From contig OOIN01000034.1 in the NCBI GenBank assembly GCA_900323505.1, forward strand, positions 310,001-374,000: 64,000 nt of DNA, read 5' to 3'. Position numbers and translations under genes: made by a program. How positions within the stretch are numbered: the stretch's first letter is position 1; the number at the start of each line of letters is the position of its first letter. Below the pieces are notes generated by a model. That model was not told the origin of the DNA and did not search any database. It saw only the letters and a list, made by a program, of their open reading frames with translations. This document shows positions 52,209 through 62,879 of this stretch, piece after piece. Origin of the DNA: Ustilago trichophora (taxonomy: Eukaryota; Basidiomycota; Ustilaginomycetes; Ustilaginales; Ustilaginaceae).

Positions 52209-55200
52209 TCAGGCCTGGTAGATGACGTGCATCGAGGTATCAATAGGAATAGGGTGCTCTGCGCCTTGGTTGCTGATGAAGTAAGGGAGCTTCTCATGTG
52301 CAATGGGGCCGGCATCAGTAACGACAGGGGGCGGGCCAGCAGGAGCCATGCGAAGGCCAGTGTGCTTGAAAAACTGCTTGGCAATGGCAGGGAGAGCCAC
52401 TTCGAGGATCGACTGAGTGGGAGCGTCGCCGAGACCAAGACGGACAGGAACCTTGCTGCTTGGAGAGAAACGCTCGGGATCATGCGACAGCTGTGGGTCG
52501 CGGTACAGAGCCGATGGCGAAATGTAGACGCCATCGCCAACCTGGACGTGAACCTTGTTACCGTCAACGTCGGGAAGTCCAACTGCCTGAAGAGCAAACT
52601 TGGCCTGAGGGGGAGTGATGCTGCTGAGACGGTAAGCCTCCATGATGCGGTTTCGCATCTCGGCAGTCGAGGCCGGATCGTTCTTCTGTGCAAGTGTACA
52701 CATGGCAGAGAGATGCTCAATGTTCTCTTCGTCGAAGAACCACTTGAACGTCTGCATGAGGACGAGCGAATGCGTGGCCGTGAGCGAAACCATCATGTGC
52801 AGACAGTCCTTAACAAGCTCGTCGTTGTTCTTGCCCGATGCAAAGAGCGCGTGATAGAATTGCTTGGCCATCTCGTTGGCAGCAATGTTGCCTGGACCGC
52901 CAATGACATTCGAAATACCCTGAACGAGAGAAAAGACGGGCGAAAGGATACCGTCCACCGTGTGAAGACGAGCCCAGATGAGGTTCTTGAGGCGACGCGT
53001 GCAGGCCTCGGATTCCTCCTCGAGCCGCCAGGTCTGGTGACCCTGGAAGTCGAAAGAGCCGTACATAGCATAAGCAAGAGGCTTGGCGAGCGTAGCAAAG
53101 AGGTCCTGCGGCGACATGCCAAGGTGCAAACCGTGGCCGCCAGGCGTCGGCAGGGCAAACAATGTCGAAGTGAACTGAGCCGAGACCGTATTGACCACCT
53201 CGAGCAGATCAACGATCCTCATACCACCCGAAGGCGAGAAGGCAACACTTCGCTCCTTCATGAGCGTGTTGGTGTTGATGCTATAGAAGTCCGATACCTC
53301 GTCCTGCCAACGCGAGATCGAGTGAAGCGCAGAAGCCATGAGATTCTCGTCGTACGACATGGGTGGCAGAGCAACAAAGTATCGGCTGTCCTCCAGAATG
53401 TCCTTGCTGGCCGAGTACGACTCGATCGCGTGCCAGCGGCGGGCTGGGGCTGGGTACGACGTGTCATAATGCTCGAGCACTCGCTTCTCCTTGAGCATGG
53501 CGATCGTCTTCTCCGGGACGCGGAACGGGTAGAGGGCGTAAATCGAGTTGTACGGGAACTGACCGGGCAGGGTCGACATGATGAGTTTGCCAATCATGCC
53601 ATGGGAGCCGGGCTGAGGTGTGTTGCAGTACTCGTAGCCGCAGCTGGTCAGGTTGGCCGCAGAAAAGTCTTGGGCGTAGAACCGATCACCGCGGGTCAGA
53701 GCAGCAGCATCGCTGAGAATGCCACGAGAGATCGTGTAGCCGGGGCAAAGACCACTTCCGGGCATGCTGGGCTTGGTCTCCTCCGCCATGAGACCAGGAT
53801 AGAGTTCGAGATTGTCAATGTCACCGTAGAGCATCTCGGCGGCCTTGTAGACCTTTGGGTCTGGATTCCATTCGCTGAAAGACGAGTAGGTCTTGAGGCC
53901 CAGATACTGTCGGAACTCGTTCATGGTGCAGAGTGCCCAGTCCTTGCGGGCTGAGATCATGCCGAGAATCTCGATAGGTCGGAACCAGCTGGGATGACCA
54001 CGGGCCCGGAAGGCGGCAGCCACATCTGAAGTGGCATCCTTGAGTATCTGGGCCAGCAGACCATCGTCAAATTTGCCTTGAGCGTCCCTCTCCCATCCGT
54101 GAAGGTTCCACTCGCTCGGGTCTGAGTCCATGAACTCGTGCTTGAGGGACGAAGCTGCTCCTAGAAACTCCACGGGCGTAACGTCTTCGGGTCTCTTGCC
54201 TGGGAATTGCGCCTCGAGGAAGTTGTTCATCCACTTCTCGTCCGTCTGCGAAACGGCAGCATGCCAACGGTAAAGAACCGAGAATTCGGCAGCGACCGAG
54301 TTGCCAATGCCGCGCTCTAGACTACCGGGGCCGCCAATGTTCTTGATCACTTCCACCGGGTTGACGTACCATTCAGAGTCGTTCGTGTTGAGAATGACGG
54401 GAATGTAGTCGCGGAGGATGATGTGCAAAAACAGGCCGCAGTTGACCAGACGAGCGATTCCAAAGAGCTCCTCATCCAAGGGTTCGCCTTCGAGGGAGTC
54501 GAAGCGGTGATTCTCGTTGACCTCGTAAAGGCGCTTGGCGATAAAGTTGTGGCTACGGCTGAAGAGAACTCCGAGTGCAGCAGTGGAGGGGGGCATCATG
54601 GCAAGACGCCAATCGCCAATCGCATCTGCCTTAAGGAGACCAAGCGTACCGGTCCGCACACGTCGCTGCTCCTCGTGGTTGGCACCGTACACCACCTGAA
54701 GATCGAGATAGGACGAGTGCTGATTGTAGGCAGAGTTCGCGCCTGGCTCCCTCGTGGTGGAGAAGATGTCGTGGATGATAATGTTGGCAAAGTTGAAAAG
54801 GAGCGAGCTGATGCCACTAGGATGAGGCTCAAAGCTGTCACGCGCAAAGAGGAGATCGTAGACGGTACCAGGATCGGGGAGGTTGACGGGCTGAGGATGA
54901 AGGCGGGGTACGTTGCGCGAGTAGGGCTGGTTCGAGGCCCCCAGCTTGGGGTTCATGACATTGTTGCCCGAGCCGTCTGGGCTTCGAAAGCGGTTCTTGG
55001 GACCCAAAAACGAGACGGCAGGGTGTGGCAAGTCGCCCCAAATGATGCTAATGAGGGCATCCGACAAGGTCTGACTGACGCGAGAAGCGACAGGCATGCT
55101 GGCGAGCAAGGTGACGAGCTGCTCGAGTAGCATCTTGCGGTCATCGAGACCTCCGCCGGTAAGCCCCGAGACGAGCAGGTTGGGTGCCTGACCGAGGAGC

Positions 55201-55536
55201 TTGACATCGTTGACGACCCTGCTGCGGTTGAGCTGGTCGAGTAGCACCTGCAGAGACTCGACCGAGGTATTGGCTGCGGCGGACGTCTTTTGCTGTGCCT
55301 GCTTCAACGTCGCCTGTGCTCGCTTGCGCGTCTCTGTGGTCGAAAGACCGGCGGCATCCGTGGTCTGATGCACCTTATCCTGGACGTAGGTCTTGATCTG
55401 TACGAAGAAGAGAGCAAGGCAGAGCAGGACAAGTCAGCATTGGAAAGCAAGTGGAAGAAATCCGGCCAAATGTCGCGGTCATGCCTCGGTAAGAGATACG
55501 TACCTGTGACATCTTCTCGGTGGTGACCGTCGTCAT
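52209..55536 (-). CDS. linoleate diol synthase/Ppo-type fatty acid oxygenase, Ssp1-like
   Basis: Heme dioxygenase that oxygenates C18 fatty acids to hydroperoxides. Exons are 55536-55504 and 55397-52209; the 106-bp intron (GTACGT donor, CTGAC branch) joins in phase 0 and gives 1073 residues. The animal-peroxidase/COX-like domain spans about 80-620. It has a distal-heme histidine in 'FANIIIHDIFSTT' and the catalytic Tyr/proximal His pair in 'LYRWHAAVS' (~386), as in PpoA. The C-terminal half is P450-like, but the heme loop reads 'RLGLGDAPTQSILE', without the thiolate cysteine, so the hydroperoxide isomerase step is probably absent. Ustilago maydis has a teliospore protein, Ssp1, related to linoleate diol synthase; this is probably that gene or its ortholog. 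It has strong codon bias. Confidence 0.9.
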
Positions 55537-56794
55537 GATGAATTGATTATAAAGTGGCAGTCGAGATGGAAGGAAAGGTCGCTATTGTCGGGAGGTGAGA
55601 GTACAGTTGGACTAGCGACGTGGCTGCGAATAAGAGAGAAACGAGGGAGTTGCCGGATACCAAGCTCACAAAGATGGGCGGTATTGGCACTGGTGCTGAC
55701 GTTGGGGAATGACGAGGCTGAGGAAAGGAACGCCAAAGTACCAAGACAGGCAAGCTTGAACTATGAGTAGGCCGTACTGTGGAAGGAAGGGTGGGTGTGA
55801 CAAAAGAAATCGAGGCAAAGAGGCGACGAGAAATGAGGGTCTGCTTCCCGCCCCCACCTCAGAACTCGGCCAGGTTATATAGCAAGAGGCTACAGATGCT
55901 TGGGCGGCTACGACGGTCGATTCGAGGGCAGTTGAGCCTGGTCTGGATGCTATGACAGTAGGGACATGGTGAGGGAAACGGATAGTAGTGCTTTCGGAAT
56001 TGCAAAGTGTACAGGAAGAGGGAGAAATGGGACTGTACCTCTGATGTGTACTGTAGCAGCAGTGGAAAGATGCTTCTTTTTTGGCTCGCCAGGGTCTTGT
56101 CGAGGACAGATTCAGAGAAAGAGAGAGAGAGAGATGCATGAAAAGTGTGCCTCGCGGGCTTGTCAGCACGGGGTTTCTCACGCAAGGCTTGGCCAGCCAA
56201 TGCTTAGGTGGCCTTGCTTGTGGTACAGTATACTGTACAGCTGTGACCGCACCGGACAGGGTACATCTTTCACATCGGTCCCCGCCTTTGCAAATGTGTC
56301 GCCACTTTAGTCACAGATTGGAACCCTTTGACCTCGGGACTCGACCTTGTTGTCACAAACGTGTCATTTGACCCTTATCATGGCCTCACTCTGGATTATC
56401 ACAATGATTCAGCTAGCCGGTATTCTTCCGATGCTGCCACTCGGCCACATGATGAAACATGTGGTGCATAGAAAGGGGAGCGGTTAGAGGCAAGATGGCA
56501 ACGTGATCTCTAGCTTTGGTTAGCGCTCGAAGGACGCTCAAGGAAGATCTGTGCACCCTGTTTGTTGAACGAAGCGAGTCGACCAACATCGACCTGCATG
56601 CACATATGAGTGGACCCTCTCTCTTCCTTTCTTTTTCATATTCTTCTTGCAGCTGTGTGTGTGTAACTTTTCTGGTCCCGACATGCGGAGCGATCCCGTG
56701 TCACAGGAAAAACAGGAAAAACTCGAAACCTTAAAAATCGAAAAAAGTCTGAGACCCTTGCGCCGTTGGTGGGCAGAGTGCCTGTTCTTGTGCT

Positions 56795-56823
56795 TGTGCC
56801 TGTGCCTGTGCCTGTGCCTGTGC
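56795..56823. repeat. tandem GTGCCT hexamer repeat
   Basis: About four to five near-perfect hexamer units in the oxygenase-UEV gap. Confidence 0.8.
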
Positions 56824-58092
56824 GAGGGAACCGAACACGCTGATCTCAAAGCCAACACACGACGCTCACCAACTTCTTAACAGCCAGAGAGCCTCGAGTG
56901 GGTTGCTTCCCTCGGCACCTCCGAGACACGAAAAAAAGGAAGACCCTTTCGAGCTTCGCAGCATCTCGCAGAGAGAAAAAGTGTATGCTGTCCCAGTCAA
57001 GCCGAGCTCCGACAGAGCCTCGCTCTTCATGGGTCACATTTCAAAAGTCTTGTTGTACACTGTATATATCAAGCGCCGCATTTTGCTCACAGGCGCTTAG
57101 TCTTGCGGTACACAGTGGTTTTATTATTATTATTTTTCGAAGGAAAAAAAAAAAGGATGCTCGATGCCAGCATTGTCGGCTACTTGCCAATCGTGACCAG
57201 AGCAGCCTAGCTACAGTAGCACAGCTGTAACTACTAGGGGCTTCGGCTTCGATCCGTCGATGACCCCAATACAGCCTTGATATGACTGAGCGAGGCCGTG
57301 CCTGCCGTTGCGCGCTCCAGTCCATATCGACTTCGCCAATGATTCGACTTTGTTAGCCAGCCGTGATACCTCGAGTTGGCAACGATTTGGACACAGACGC
57401 CGACATCGAGATTGAGTCAGACCTTCTGAGGCTGCCGGTCCCCCATGTCCCCATGTCAAAGGGGAGAGCACCCTCAGCTGCGAGGCCCTAGCACTGGCCG
57501 ACGGAAGCCTCGCGTTACGTGGTGCTTCCAAGATCGACCCTCAGATTTCAAATCAGTGCGAAAAGAGCACTCCAGCTTTCATCACAGTGCCGTGATGCAA
57601 CACTACTCTGTGTATATCTTCTCTGGCGATGTTCAGACTACTTCTCAGCTCTCGAGATCTCAGTCTCGAGGTCTTCTGATGACTGTTTATGGCTATGTCC
57701 CTGTCGTTTCACGTTCTTTCCATCTTTCCAGTGAGGGCTCGCCAGGCCGTCGCTCTGATCTCCAGCCTTGATCAGAGGCCACAGTCAACAGATGGACCTC
57801 TTCACAGTGGAGCATGTCTGCTGGCTCAATGCTTCTTTCAGTCTCACATCTTCCTTGTTAACAATGGCAGCAGCGTTGACACGAAGCTCCCATCGAACGT
57901 GTGTGGTGTGAAGAAATGCCTCCACTTTGTCAACAAAAATCGGGAAATTGCAAGCAGAATCGGCTGCTTTTCACACAAAAAAAGCATCCAACTCTCTCTG
58001 CTGCCCAATCGCGTGGACGGTCCAATTTAGTCCGTGCACAGGCAATTTCCTCGACTAGCCATCCCCCCCTCATCACCATCACATCTCTCCTT

Positions 58093-58119
58093 ATCATCAT
58101 CATCATCATCATCACCATC
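58093..58119. repeat. (ATC)n trinucleotide tract
   Basis: About eight ATC-type units, the last ones interrupted by ACC, about 440 bp upstream of the UEV start. Confidence 0.85.
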
Positions 58120-58557
58120 ACCTACACGACGCTCATTCCTTCTTTCGCCAGGCTCTCCGTCGAATCACATCTGGCACAAGCCATCTCGTTTCCATCTCAA
58201 CCCGCTCGTTCACTCGTAAGTTGCCGATCCAAATGTGATTCCAGCGACATCGTGCGAGCGGCATTCAGCTGGATTGGTTGAGCGACTCTCCACCACTGGC
58301 CCCGCATCATCATCTACTGCCACCAGTGCCATCACTAGCACAGTGATCCTGTCTCTGGCATGATTTCCTCGCATCCGTATAGCACTCAGCCGCAGGCACA
58401 TCTTCCGCTGCAATCGTCACGCTCTCGAATTTCAGCTCACTCAATCTCTCCATGCCTGGCATAGCGCTTTGTGACCTTTCGACAGTTCTATTCTAGCCTC
58501 ACGCAGCTAGCCCGCTTCTTCTCTCTGCTTTTTTAGCGCAGGAGTCGTCCTTTCATC

Positions 58558-59377
58558 ATGGCTAAAGGTAAGCGCTCGTCTCGATCAACTTTGTCCACAG
58601 CTCGAACCTACTCACCGCCTTGACTCTTTCTGGCTACGCTCCACTGCACCGGTCTATCGGCTTCCAATACTTCAGTCCCCCGCAACTTTCGGCTACTTGA
58701 GGAGCTCGAGAAGGGAGAGAAGGGTATTGGCGACGGAAGCTGTTCATACGGTCTCGATGACGGCAGCGATCTCAGTAAGTTTTCCGCCCACAAAAACCAC
58801 AGTCACTCGCAACTCCATGCACAGAGTCGCTGCAGATGCATGGGCTGACAAACCTTTCTCTCGTGCTTTTCGTTCCTCCACCCTCGGTCGCTGTTCGGTC
58901 ATTCCGATGGATAGTGATGTCCAACTGGAACGCAACCATCATTGGCCCCGGTCACTCGGTCTACCAGAACCGTATCTATGGTCTCAACATCCACTGCGGG
59001 CCCAACTACCCAGACAAGCCCCCCGAGGTCAAGTTTATCACCAAGATTAATCTTCCATGCGTCAAATCAGATGGCCGTATCGATTACAACGCCTTGCCCA
59101 TCTTCTCCAATTGGGACCCTAGAAGCACGATTGAGACCATTCTATTGTCTCTGCGAAGGTGAGTTCGGCTTACGCCAAGCTTTCCCTGCGCCATATTACC
59201 GCCAAACCTTAATCGGCGCAGCACCAATAAGCGTCGATAAGACTCGGCCACGCCTTGGCATATGAGCTGACCCTTAGACTTGCTCAATTTCTTTCCCTTG
59301 TTCTTTGTCGCAGAGAAATGGCCTCGCCCGCCAACCGCAAGCTTCCGCAGCCTGAAGAGGGCGCATCTTACGAGTGA
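58558..59377 (+). CDS. MMS2: ubiquitin-conjugating enzyme variant (UEV/Mms2)
   Basis: Catalytically inactive E2 variant that pairs with Ubc13 to build Lys63-linked ubiquitin chains, for example in post-replication repair. Exons are 58558-58567, 58676-58774, 58915-59158 and 59314-59377; all junctions keep frame and give 138 residues, the usual size. The first exon encodes only three full codons. Sequence landmarks are '[17 protein letters not shown]', '[18 protein letters not shown]', '[19 protein letters not shown]' and '[12 protein letters not shown]', all matching Mms2/UEV1. The HPN-plus-active-site-cysteine segment of true E2s is replaced by '[12 protein letters not shown]', as in fungal UEVs. 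The next gene follows on the same strand after 255 bp. Confidence 0.95.
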
Positions 59378-59632
59378 AGCTCGCGACTGTACATAGACCA
59401 TCCTGCGATGAAATGCCAACCTTCTACGCACTTGCTTGCCTCTCCTCAGCCTCCCCAAATCAGCCTGCTCTCAACGCAGAGCGCTGTCGTCCGCAAATGC
59501 ATAAATCTGCTGAAAGAGCCTCAATCTTGCCCACTCACACCACACCTCCCAACGCCATCGGGTCTTCTGCCCCTGTGGTTCCCTTTCCAGCCAGCAAATG
59601 AACCCTTCTTCGATGTACTTTTTTACTCCAGG

Positions 59633-60901
59633 ATGTCCGAATACGAGAATGACAACACTCTCACCGACCGCGAAGGTTTTGAAATCGTGACGATGCGGCT
59701 CGAAGACACGGAAGGATGCGAAGTCGTCCTTCCATCCGGGTGGAGGATGCAGGTGCGTCCAGTGGCCGATAACAATATCGACATCGTCTTGGTCAAAACT
59801 CGCAGAAAAGCAGCAGTCAATTTCACCCTCGAGGCCATCTTGCGCGTAAAGAAGCGAAAGCACAGTCCAGAGTTCGATGGCGACCTTGTCTCTATGAGGC
59901 TCGACACGAGCTTCGACCAGGCCATGTTCAAAATCAAAGCACCTAGCCAACCATCTTTCGAGTTCCTTTACCGTATGCGCCTCGGCATCCCAACACGCGT
60001 TCCGGCGAGTCCTTCCCAGTCATCATTTCTTGTTCCGGCCTGTCTGGTCGAAGCTATCTCGGCGGCCACTAACTTCGGTGCTTGGGGCGATGTGGTGTTC
60101 CTCGTCAAGAGCCAAGGTGGTGATCGAGCGTACGCCTGTCTTCATGCCTCGATCGAAACTTTACAGGCTCGAGGGGCAAACCAGCTTTGCGAAACCATTC
60201 TCCAGACAGGACACCTCAAACTCGAGACAGGCCTCACCGCTCTGTACCGACGCAACGCGACTCCTCATGCGCTCTCTTTGACGCAAGCGCAAGCCGATCG
60301 CACGGCTTCGTACCCTCGTTCAAGGCGCTATTATCCTGTTCGCTCGGTTGCAGTTACGACTCTTCGAGCGGTGCTCGTGTTTCTGCAAACGGGACACATT
60401 GAATTCGCGCAGCTCGGAACCAGCATGACGGACTGGCAGACCGAGTCGGATGACGGAGGAGAAGAGACGGAACGCGTTGGCGAGATTGCACATGCCAAGG
60501 CTCAGGATGAGACGATGGACGAGGATGACAATGTGATCGATGGAGAGCAGCCGCAGCAACCAGTGCAGTGGTCACGAACCTCGATGACCAGTCCAAAGTC
60601 TGTCTATCGTCTGGCACGTCGATTCGGCCTAGCGGAACTCATGAAACTGGCCAGCGATGCCATCGAAGCGCAGATCACGCCGTCCAACATACTTGTCGAG
60701 CTATTTGATCTTTTCACGCTCAGATATCCCGAGATCCGCAAGAAACGGATGGCTTACGCTGTTGCACATTGGAACGAGATCAAGGCGCGCGACAAGAGCG
60801 GGCTCATGTCGATCCTGAGGAACTGTCCCGACGCGACTGGCGCCGAGGAAGTCTTCAACGCGATCATAGCTCAAACAACAATCAGCAACAGCCCTCAGTA
60901 G
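59633..60901 (+). CDS. BTB-like protein with degenerate N-terminal domain, unknown function
   Basis: Predicted 422-residue protein. The N-terminal 110 residues look like a beta-sandwich with weak MATH-like character ('GWRMQVRPV', 'FEFLYRMRLGI'). Residues ~135-360 resemble a BTB/POZ fold interrupted by an acidic insert (~265-310). 'SVYRLARRFGLAELMKLASDAIEAQITPSN'-type sequence is typical of the last helices of BTB domains ('YKLADKYGLEELK...A...I..ENV'). The rest is helical, like a BACK-type extension. The conserved Cul3-contact motif is not evident. Such proteins often act as Cul3 adaptors, but that is inference. A start at 59408 would add 75 unlikely residues and begin 30 bp after the UEV stop, so 59633 is preferred. 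Single exon. It is convergent with SHR3. Confidence 0.68.
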   Translation: MSEYENDNTLTDREGFEIVTMRLEDTEGCEVVLPSGWRMQVRPVADNNIDIVLVKTRRKAAVNFTLEAILRVKKRKHSPEFDGDLVSMRLDTSFDQAMFKIKAPSQPSFEFLYRMRLGIPTRVPASPSQSSFLVPACLVEAISAATNFGAWGDVVFLVKSQGGDRAYACLHASIETLQARGANQLCETILQTGHLKLETGLTALYRRNATPHALSLTQAQADRTASYPRSRRYYPVRSVAVTTLRAVLVFLQTGHIEFAQLGTSMTDWQTESDDGGEETERVGEIAHAKAQDETMDEDDNVIDGEQPQQPVQWSRTSMTSPKSVYRLARRFGLAELMKLASDAIEAQITPSNILVELFDLFTLRYPEIRKKRMAYAVAHWNEIKARDKSGLMSILRNCPDATGAEEVFNAIIAQTTISNSPQ

Positions 60902-61054
60902 CTGGTCACAATCTTGTACTATCCGCTTTCTACTGAACTGATTCCCGTATTGATGCACCTGAAGATAGTAAGCTTGGATAGACATGGTGAGCACCACGAT
61001 GAGTGAAAGGATGTTGAAGTCTGAGGATGGTGGAAGTCAGACATGGCGGGGCGA

Positions 61055-61744
61055 TCAAGATGAAGAAGCGGTAGCCGACTGGAGGCGTTCCTTGCGCTTT
61101 TCCTCTTGCTCGCGACGACGCTGCCGTCTACGGATGCGCGCCTCGTCCTCTTCGATGCGCTCTCGTTCTTCGAGCCTTTCACTATAGTACTGACCGCTTT
61201 GCAAGAGGATGACACCGACGAGGGCGACAGCAAGGACGGTATGTGAGGTTGCAATCTCTCGAAGCGGAGCAAAGACAGCGTCTCTACCATCCACAGCGGC
61301 TGCGCCTGGTGAAGGGGCCTTTGGTGGAAGCGTAGCGAGGCTTGGAACGATCTTGTGATAGTAGACGAGACCTGCAGCGCCAAAGAGGAAGAGCGAAGCA
61401 CCATCAAAGAGCCAGTTGCTCTCTCGGCCGCCAAGCGCCTTGGAGATAAGCAGCAATGCAGCAAGGGTACCAACAGCGTGAAGAAGCTTTTGAAAGATGG
61501 AGGGCATGTCGACCATGGTATCTTGGTAATAAGTGTATGCAGTTACAACCGAGTCGTAGGTGACGGGTGATTGCCAGAGGATCAAGTGATCCGCGGTCCA
61601 GTGCATGGCGAGTGTCCCTGTTGAGTCAAAGATGTGCCAGAAAAGTGTCAGTCAGCTGTCATCGATATCTGCCGAACGTTGAATGGTAGACATACCTAGC
61701 AAGAAGGACGTGCTTCCAATGATGAGACCCGTGCGCAGACCCAT
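61055..61744 (-). CDS. SHR3: ER packaging chaperone for amino-acid permeases, SHR3 family
   Basis: ER membrane protein that prevents aggregation of amino-acid permeases and helps load them into COPII vesicles. Exons are 61744-61696 and 61617-61055; the intron (GTATGT donor, CAACAG acceptor) joins as 'STSFLLGTLAMHWTADHLILW'-type sequence, matching the first helix and loop of yeast Shr3 ('[20 protein letters not shown]'). The 203-residue product has four membrane helices (~3-20, 55-75, 80-105, 137-155), then a charged C-terminal tail after 'VILLQSGQYYSERLEERER', again as in Shr3. The size equals the family norm of about 210. The tail is rich in Arg/Glu and ends in a Ser cluster. Confidence 0.87.
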
Positions 61745-62879
61745 TGTGGGTGAATATTGGAAAGGTGTTGCGATGATAACCTTGAGCGTGTGATTCGAGA
61801 CTCTAAAAATGATTCCAGTCCTGGCGCCGTAATGGCAGCGGTGATAGCTTCGTATGGAAGATCAGGCAAGTTGGGAGAGGACGATCGTGATCAAGGAAGA
61901 ACAAGCATCCGAAGGACCGAAGGAAAACGGATGTCTGGTCGGAAGTGGAGAGAGAATGCGGATGTCAGGCGTGCGCCATTTTTTGAAGATCCCAACAACA
62001 CAAGCAGAACGCAAATGCGAAGCGAAAGACTAACAAATACTGTACAGTACAGTGGCTTACGCAGAAGCCGCTGCTTCCTTCAGCCGCACATCCATCTTAT
62101 GCAGAAATACACGCGTGAAACGCCTGCTCGATGAATTTGCAAAGAAAAAAAAGGTCAGGGTCGAGATGGTCTGAGCGCAGATCCATCAGCTCTATGAAAG
62201 AGACGGTCTAACATCTTCAAGATTTCGACTTAGCAAGAAGATTGTCTCGGTACGCTGGTTGAGAGATCAATTGTCGCTCGTGCCAAGGGTTCGCATTGAG
62301 AGAGCACATTGCTCTCGCTTGCTTGGGCTTCACGAGGCGGTGTTTGACGAGCGGATTAGCGAGCCAGAGCATCCAGCATCTGAAAAGAAGACGGTCCCAC
62401 AAGGCAGTTGGTTGTCGCAGTGTCGAGCAATTAGCTGTTAGGTGGAGGTTTGGTCTGGAAATAGAAAACCGCTATGCAAGCAGAAGAGGAAAATAGGACG
62501 ATCTTTTCTGGCTCGCCTGTCAAAGGCAGACCGACCAACTCCAATTTTTGAACAACGGCGGGAGGAATTTCAGTGTTTTCAAACAAAGGATGCCGCAGAT
62601 ATGCGTCATGACGCTTTGCTATTCTTTGCAGATCAGCGTTGGCTCGCCTACTGCACTTGGCGCCCAATTGCTACGCCGGCGACTCCATTCCGTCTGACCT
62701 GTCTCCTGCCGCTGCTTCTGCCCCACTTTGCCTTAACCCATCCGCACATCCGCTCGCCGATACAAATCCATCAGCCAGCCAAAATACCTAATTGTTGAGA
62801 TCAAAGCTGTCTTCCAACACCATCACCATCTTCCCCATCATCACCACCATCGCCATCAACATCGTATTCCTCTCACATC
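61745..62879. promoter_or_regulatory. divergent intergenic region, SHR3 / unrecognised gene
   Basis: About 1.1 kb between divergent start codons, with short A-rich patches (62130-62150) and a CAT/CAC-rich stretch just before the plus-strand start (62816-62870). Short open frames show no known domain. It presumably contains both promoters. Confidence 0.4.

Larger units (their letters stand above)
55537..58557. promoter_or_regulatory. 3-kb intergenic region between oxygenase and UEV genes
   Basis: Second-longest gap, between divergent genes. It includes a GTGCCT hexamer repeat, an ATC trinucleotide tract near the UEV gene, an A/T patch near 57120-57155, and short inverted sequences around 'ACAGTATACTGTACAGC' (56225-56241). 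Short open frames on both strands have no recognisable domains. I see no RNA gene. Confidence 0.4.

Noticed and set aside
52227..53954. 575-codon plus-strand open frame opposite the fatty acid oxygenase
   Set aside because: Antisense shadow of a C-ending codon-rich gene; composition is unlike a real protein.
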